Shown: positions 33,736 to 37,950 of the stretch, piece after piece
How positions within the stretch are numbered: the stretch's first letter is position 1
How the letters are laid out: every line of letters begins with the position of its first letter
From: Desulfobacterales bacterium
GTDB taxonomy: Bacteria; Desulfobacterota; Desulfobacteria; Desulfobacterales; RPRI01
Reading direction: 5' to 3'
DNA: 37,950 bases
NCBI GenBank assembly: GCA_020052975.1
Contig: JAGVOC010000148.1
Coordinates: 1 to 37,950, forward strand
Made by a program: the position numbers and the translations under genes
Notes under the pieces: generated by a model
Database searches by the model: none
The model's input: only the letters and a program-made list of their open reading frames with translations
Told to the model about the DNA's origin: nothing

Positions 33736-35431
33736 TTTTGGCCGTCCTTTTTGATGTAAGTATGTCTTTCTGTTTTTCTTTTAACACAATATCTTTTTCA
33801 ACATAAATTTTCATCTTTGTAAAAGGATCCATCTCAGCATAATACATCAAGGTTGAATATGTCGACGGAGTCGGGGTGAATATCTGGACCTGTTCTGGAT
33901 TTATTTTCAAATTGCGCGATGTAAAGGCTTTTAGTTTTTTCATGTCGTTTTCATTGCAGCCCGGATGTGCCGCAATGAAATAGTAGGTTAAATACTGCTC
34001 TTTCCCGGCAGCTTTGGTGAGATTGTTAAACAGGGTTACAAATTCGGAAAGGAATTTTGTTCCGGGTTTTCCCATCATCTGAAGGACTTTTTCATTATTA
34101 TGTTCCGGAGCTATTTTCAACTGGCCCGATACATGATCAAGCACAATCTCTTTCAGATATTTTCCCCCGCAGTTTTTATCAGAAAGAAGCAGATCGTACC
34201 TGATGCCGGAAGAAACAAATATTTTTTTAATCCCTTTGATTTTCTTCAGTTTCTTCAACAGGGATATCTGCCTGCCGTGATCAGGTTTTAATTTGGGACA
34301 GACTTTCGGATATATGCACCGTTTATCAACACAGCTTCCGCGGGAGAGCTTTTTCTTGCATTCAAATCCGTACATGTTGGCCGTGGGTCCTCCGATATCT
34401 GAAATATACCCTTTAAAATCAGGATATGAAGTTAGTCGTTTTGCTTCCCTGATAACAGATTCTTCGCTTCTCCATCTTACGGTTGTTCCTTCATGAACAG
34501 AAATAGCACAGAAATTGCATTCTCCATAACATCCCCTGTGTGTTGAAATTGAAAATTTTATTGTATCGATAGCCGTTACCTTGCCGTCATTTTTATGGAA
34601 GGGATGGAGGTCTCTTTCAAAATCCATTTCGTATATTGTATCGAGCTCATTTGATGAAAGATATGGCGCAGGCGGATTATGTATAAGATAACGCAGGTCA
34701 TGTTTCTGACAAAGTCCCTTTGCTGTTAAAGGATCATTGTTTCTGTAAAATGTGGTGAACATGTCTATAAATTGTATTTTGTCTTTGAGCAGATCGTCAT
34801 AAGCGGGAAGTTCCAGATAGCCATTACGAGATTCTTTCGATATATAGCAGATGCCGGGAAGATCCTTTGCATCAGCTTTATTCCTGAATCTTTTTGCAAG
34901 TTCAACCGCTGTTTTTTCGCCCATGCCGTAGATAATGTAATCGGCTTTTGCGTCAAATAATATAGATCTGCGCAGCCGGTTTGACCAGAAATCATAGTGA
35001 GGTATTCTTCTGAGGCTTGCCTCAATTCCGCCTAAAACAAGCGGTTTTGTGTTTTTAAAATATTTTCTTATAAGATTCGAATAGGCTATAACTGCACGGT
35101 CGGGGCGGCGGGTATTATTTCCGCCTGCCGTGTAGTCGTCTTTCTTTCTTCTTTTTTTTGAGGCCGTGTAATTTGCGACCATTGAATCGATGCATCCGCC
35201 TGTAATCCCCCAGAATAGTTCCGGTTCACCCAGTCTGGAGATATCTTTTTCCGAATTAAGATCCGGCTGTGCAATAATGCCGACACGGAATCCCTCATTT
35301 ATAAGCACTTTTCCGATTACCGATATTCCGACAAAGGGACTGTCTATGTAGCTGTCTCCTGTTACAAGAACAATATCCAGCGAGTTCCAGCCAAGTCTTT
35401 TCACTTCTTCTTTTGTTGCGGGAATGAACAT
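33722..35431 (-). CDS. YgiQ family radical SAM protein
   Basis: This 569-residue protein matches the YgiQ family. An N-terminal domain carries DIVLVTGDSYIDSPFVGISV (residues 19-38), LFWGITGGCIDSMVANYTAS and LVLGGIEASLRRIPHYDFW (131-149). The radical SAM motif is HRGCYGECNFCAIS (C301, C305, C308). Late conserved blocks include SDIGGPTANMYG and QLKIAPEHNNEKVL. The family's reaction is unknown; it binds a [4Fe-4S] cluster and SAM. E. coli YgiQ is longer at the C-terminus; this shorter form is common. It may be transcribed with the small ORF at its 3' end. Confidence 0.92.
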   Translation of the reverse strand: MFIPATKEEVKRLGWNSLDIVLVTGDSYIDSPFVGISVIGKVLINEGFRVGIIAQPDLNSEKDISRLGEPELFWGITGGCIDSMVANYTASKKRRKKDDYTAGGNNTRRPDRAVIAYSNLIRKYFKNTKPLVLGGIEASLRRIPHYDFWSNRLRRSILFDAKADYIIYGMGEKTAVELAKRFRNKADAKDLPGICYISKESRNGYLELPAYDDLLKDKIQFIDMFTTFYRNNDPLTAKGLCQKHDLRYLIHNPPAPYLSSNELDTIYEMDFERDLHPFHKNDGKVTAIDTIKFSISTHRGCYGECNFCAISVHEGTTVRWRSEESVIREAKRLTSYPDFKGYISDIGGPTANMYGFECKKKLSRGSCVDKRCIYPKVCPKLKPDHGRQISLLKKLKKIKGIKKIFVSSGIRYDLLLSDKNCGGKYLKEIVLDHVSGQLKIAPEHNNEKVLQMMGKPGTKFLSEFVTLFNNLTKAAGKEQYLTYYFIAAHPGCNENDMKKLKAFTSRNLKINPEQVQIFTPTPSTYSTLMYYAEMDPFTKMKIYVEKDIVLKEKQKDILTSKRTAKSEKI

Positions 35432-35761
35432 ATAAAATTAAGTTTCTGGTTTGTGGTTCCTGGTTTCTGGTAAAAAAGGGTTCGAGGATTCGAGGGTTCA
35501 AGGTGTTTAGTATCCTGAACCCCTGAATCTTTCCATTCACTATTCACTAATGACTATTCACTCTTTTTTTATCATAACTGCTTTGCATATTATAATCAAT
35601 AATATAGAATTTGTGTTCATGAAAATTATATAAGAAAATAGGCATAAAAGCCCTGCATATTGATTTTTTTTTGCATATTTGATATTGTCCCTGAAAATTA
35701 AAAAGCGAATAGTCGTTAGCGAATAGTAAATTGTGATCAGTACAGGGGATGGGAGGCTAAA
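35432..35761. repeat. Intergenic word mosaic plus AT-rich spacer
   Basis: The 330-bp gap opens with AGTTTCTGGTTTGTGGTTCC, then GGGTTCGAGGATTCGAGGG with an inverted partner CCTGAACCCCTGAATC, then CATTCACTATTCACTAATG. Beyond 35575 the sequence is AT-rich with two GCATATT words and a late GCGAATAGTCGTTAGCGAAT block (35706-35725). GGGAGG at 35750-35755 serves the HNH gene. No gene is seen. Confidence 0.65.
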
Positions 35762-36268
35762 ATGCCCCAGTGCGTATTACTGAATGCAGATTACACATTT
35801 CTGAATCTGGTAAACTGGAAAAGAGCCGTTTGTCTTCTGTCAAAGGGAAAGGTTGAGGTTTTGTCTTACTCCGAGACAATAATCAGAACTTCAGGCGGAG
35901 CCTTGATGAAAATTCCTGCCGTCATGAAGCTGATAAAACTTATCAGGACTATTTTCAGAAGCAGGGTTCCTTTCAGCAAGAAAAATGTTCTGATAAGGGA
36001 TGGTTTTCAATGCGCCTATTGCGGAACGGAGAAGGAGAAGCTCACAATCGACCATATTGTGCCAAGATCAAAAGGCGGCGAGACCAATTTTGAAAATTGT
36101 GTGGCTGCCTGCAGATCCTGCAATAACCATAAGGGCTCGCGAACACCAAGAGAAATCCGCAGGCATCTCAGGGTTAAACCTTATCAGCCTACTATTTCCG
36201 AGTTTATAAGGCTTAAAATCAGAAAGCTTGGAATAAATCATGTTTTAAAAGACCTTGGTATATTCTGA
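35762..36268 (+). CDS. HNH endonuclease domain protein
   Basis: This 168-residue protein has the HNH zinc finger [21 protein letters not shown]84, C87 and DH at 97-98, followed by CRSCNNHKG (C117, C120, N121, H123). The N-terminus ([20 protein letters not shown]) and basic middle are of the McrA-like stand-alone HNH type found across many bacteria near housekeeping genes. DNA cleavage is expected from the fold. There is no methylase or intron nearby, so a restriction or homing role is not supported. It precedes rmlA by 17 bp. Confidence 0.9.
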   Translation: MPQCVLLNADYTFLNLVNWKRAVCLLSKGKVEVLSYSETIIRTSGGALMKIPAVMKLIKLIRTIFRSRVPFSKKNVLIRDGFQCAYCGTEKEKLTIDHIVPRSKGGETNFENCVAACRSCNNHKGSRTPREIRRHLRVKPYQPTISEFIRLKIRKLGINHVLKDLGIF

Positions 36269-36285
36269 CGGAGGGAAGATATCAT

Positions 36286-37155
36286 ATGAAAGGAATCATA
36301 CTGGCCGGGGGTTCCGGAACCCGGCTTTTTCCGATCACAAGCGTTGTAAGCAAGCAATTGTTGCCTATCTATGACAAGCCGATGATCTATTATCCTCTGT
36401 CAGTCCTTATGCTGGCCGGAATCCGTGATGTTCTTGTCATTTCCACTCCGGAAGATCTGCCCAATTTCAGAAAGCTCCTCGGCGACGGTTCCAGGATTGG
36501 CATGTCCCTCTCTTATGCTGTTCAGGCCAGACCTGAAGGACTTGCCCAGGCCTTTATAATCGGAAAATCTTTTGCAGGAAACGAGTCAATATGTCTGATA
36601 CTTGGCGATAATATTTTTTACGGCAACAGCCTTTCAAAGACACTGAAGAAGGCTACAGAGTTAAAAAGAGGCGGTCTTATTTTCGGATATGTGGTTAAAG
36701 ATCCCGGAAGATATGGGGTCGTGGAGTTCGATAAGAACGGAAAAGTCATTGGAATCGAAGAAAAACCATTAAACCCCAAATCAAATTACGCAGTTCCCGG
36801 CATATATATTTATGACAAAGAGGTTATTAATATCGCAGAGAATCTGAAACCTTCTTCAAGAGGTGAGCTTGAAATTACGGATGTAAATCTGGAATACCTG
36901 CGAAGAGGAGAACTTAAGGTTGAGCTTCTGGGAAGAGGCGTGGCATGGCTTGATACAGGAACTGTTGAATCCCTTCAGCAGGCCGCAAGTTTTGTACAGG
37001 CTATCCAGGAAAGGCAGGGTTTGAAGATTTCCTGCATCGAAGAGATAGCCTACCGCCTTGGCTACATAAATAAGGATGAGCTGAGGGAAATAGCCTCCGG
37101 TCTGGTGAAAAACGAATACGGGCAGTACTTGATGGATTTGATTGCGGAGGATTAA
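36286..37155 (+). CDS. rmlA: Glucose-1-phosphate thymidylyltransferase
   Basis: This 289-residue RmlA/RfbA makes dTDP-glucose from dTTP and glucose 1-phosphate, the first step to dTDP-rhamnose for surface polysaccharide. Motifs: the nucleotide loop [14 protein letters not shown] (residues 5-18), [17 protein letters not shown] (23-39), [10 protein letters not shown] (about 105-114), YGVVEFD (about 145-151), EEKP and the AWLDTGT block (about 222). The length is standard. GGAGGG precedes the ATG. rmlBCD do not follow, so the pathway is not clustered here. Confidence 0.95.
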   Translation: MKGIILAGGSGTRLFPITSVVSKQLLPIYDKPMIYYPLSVLMLAGIRDVLVISTPEDLPNFRKLLGDGSRIGMSLSYAVQARPEGLAQAFIIGKSFAGNESICLILGDNIFYGNSLSKTLKKATELKRGGLIFGYVVKDPGRYGVVEFDKNGKVIGIEEKPLNPKSNYAVPGIYIYDKEVINIAENLKPSSRGELEITDVNLEYLRRGELKVELLGRGVAWLDTGTVESLQQAASFVQAIQERQGLKISCIEEIAYRLGYINKDELREIASGLVKNEYGQYLMDLIAED

Positions 37156-37171
37156 CAACTGCGGCGGTAAA

Positions 37172-37681
37172 TCATCTCATTCCGAAGTTTTCCCCGGAAG
37201 TCATGGACAACTCGTTATTTTCGCCTTCCTTGAACCCGAACATAGTCGGATGCCCCTCAAGGAGCTTATTCTGCAATTCATCAATTTTTTTCTCTTTTTC
37301 CATGGATTGCCTTTTGAATTTCACACCTATTCCATGCGAATCAGATCTTACTATTTCACCCATGGCTTGAATTAATTTCCGACTCCTGGGCAGTCGAAAT
37401 ACCATTGTGATATCCTGCCCAACAGTAAAGGGCATTCTGGTTTCGATAAAAACTCCACTTGCACTGATATTTTTAATAACATCCTTAAAAGCCACGAACT
37501 TTGTAGTATAGTCTATTGGTATCAACAATGGTTTCCTGTGGTACCTTCTAACTCCTTTGCTTTCCCATTTATCAATAAACTTCAAAAGTATCAGCTTTTT
37601 TCCCATAGACATATCAAATATCAAATTGAGCAATCGGGATGTAATATTGACTTCTTCTGAATTGTTATCTGTTGTTGCCAT
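37172..37681 (-). CDS. PilZ domain protein (putative c-di-GMP receptor)
   Basis: This 169-residue protein has a PilZ domain at about 55-150, with the ligand motifs RRYHR (RxxxR) and NISASGVFIET (N-x-S-x-x-G). The hydrophobic strands GQDITMVFRLP and GEIVRSDSHGIGVKF are typical. The N-terminal 50 residues (SRLLNLIFDMSMGKKLILLK) form a helix-rich leader of unknown role. PilZ proteins sense cyclic di-GMP and change motility or exopolysaccharide export. AAGGGC precedes the ATG. It converges on rmlA with a 16-bp gap. Confidence 0.88.
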   Translation of the reverse strand: MATTDNNSEEVNITSRLLNLIFDMSMGKKLILLKFIDKWESKGVRRYHRKPLLIPIDYTTKFVAFKDVIKNISASGVFIETRMPFTVGQDITMVFRLPRSRKLIQAMGEIVRSDSHGIGVKFKRQSMEKEKKIDELQNKLLEGHPTMFGFKEGENNELSMTSGENFGMR

Positions 37682-37826
37682 TTATGCGCCCTTATAAATA
37701 TTATCCATAAATTTCTTTTGGTTAGAACAGTTTTACCTTAAACCTTTTGCAAAAAACAATACCATACCTCTTTCTGTATTTTTTGGCTACTATGACATCT
37801 GTGCATATTTAACTCAAGCTATTAAT

Positions 37827-37950
37827 GACGGCTTCGTAAAAAGCCAGTATTTCACGCCAAGCCACAAAGATCACAAAGTTAACTTATTAATATTAAATGA
37901 TATTTTCTTGGTGTTCTTAGCGATTTTGTGAGAAAATAGAGTTTTTACGA
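37827..37950 (-). repeat. Family B TIR repeat, copy 3 (inverted, cut by window end)
   Basis: It begins with the full TIR GACGGCTTCGTAAAAAGCC and runs through CACAAAGATCACAAAGTTAA and AATATTAAATGATATTTTC to GAGTTTTTACGA at the window edge. The interior is the reverse complement of 212-320 and 19480-19567. Positions 37682-37826, upstream of the PilZ gene, show no clear promoter or repeat. Confidence 0.82.

Noticed and set aside
33559..33759. Plus-strand frame with many cysteines and histidines (CCCNKCDKHNHNCC)
   Set aside because: It looked metal-binding, but has no ribosome binding site and is the antisense of the small membrane ORF and the ygiQ end.
35762..36268. Restriction or defence module around the HNH nuclease
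   Set aside because: Neighbours are rmlA and a YgiQ gene; there is no methyltransferase, helicase or defence partner, and this HNH type is common as a stand-alone gene.
1..37950. CRISPR arrays, tRNA, rRNA, riboswitches
   Set aside because: The repeats are dispersed or irregular tandem words without equal spacers; no cloverleaf, rRNA stretch or known aptamer core was noticed on either strand.

Overview
The window reads as a chromosomal segment of an anaerobic, Gram-negative deltaproteobacterium (Desulfobacterota), most likely a Desulfobacterales-type sulfate reducer. This is inferred from several things: a type-B (menaquinone, diheme) succinate dehydrogenase/fumarate reductase ordered C-A-B, a complete tolQRAB-pal-cpoB envelope operon, a DUF4911-miaB-DUF151 gene trio, DUF362, M29 and YgiQ family genes, and intergenic spaces crowded with short repeats. 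No sulfate-reduction gene lies in the window, so the metabolic assignment is indirect. No prophage, transposase gene, CRISPR array, rRNA or tRNA was seen.

Layout. 1-2179: two short repeats, a small exported protein and a translationally coupled glycerate 2-kinase. 2330-7443: a DUF2156 protein, the RNA-binding protein Tex, a frameshifted DUF362 gene and a universal stress protein. 7604-7679: three hairpins between converging transcripts. 7686-11015 (minus): sdhCAB. 11043-11303: a MITE-like element. 11522-16727: a sigma70-type promoter, then tolQ-tolR-tolA-tolB-pal-cpoB. 16758-19439: ruvC, a 500-bp block of stacked repeats, then overlapping ruvA-ruvB. 19744-20888: a membrane protein coupled to a bactofilin. 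20978-21583 (minus): a CYTH protein. 21600-21780: a second copy of the MITE. 21953-22823: rplM-rpsI with a promoter and a perfect 24-bp-stem terminator. 22891-26342 (minus): an RNase Z-like protein, a coupled unknown gene, and recJ. 26766-28909: DUF4911, miaB, bifunctional nuclease. 29101-33475: PHP phosphoesterase, M29 aminopeptidase, a small unknown protein, alpha/beta hydrolase, glycerophosphodiester phosphodiesterase. 33619-37681: a 38-codon membrane ORF, a YgiQ radical SAM protein, HNH nuclease, rmlA and a PilZ protein. 37827 to the end: another repeat.

The genes are mostly housekeeping: envelope integrity (Tol-Pal), Holliday-junction processing (RuvABC), recombination (RecJ), translation (L13/S9, MiaB), respiration (SdhCAB) and cell shape (bactofilin). 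The unusual part is between the genes. At least nine loci carry elements whose ends are variants of GACGGCTTCGTAAAAAGTC, with at least three unrelated interiors. One interior (family A, six copies) has a hairpin whose stem is kept by a compensatory change while its six-base loop varies almost freely. A second TIR family (two copies) and a pair of small palindromes near ruvC show the same stem-preserving behaviour. In three genes the element end supplies the stop codon, and in one it supplies the ribosome binding site. A third layer consists of quasi-tandem 7-9 bp words (GTGAATAGTGAATGGTGA, GGGTTCAAGGATTCGAGG, TTTCTGGTTTCTGG and others), found only between genes and often as inverted pairs. I did not find a new enzymatic or defence system. 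The repeat architecture is the best candidate for something under-described.
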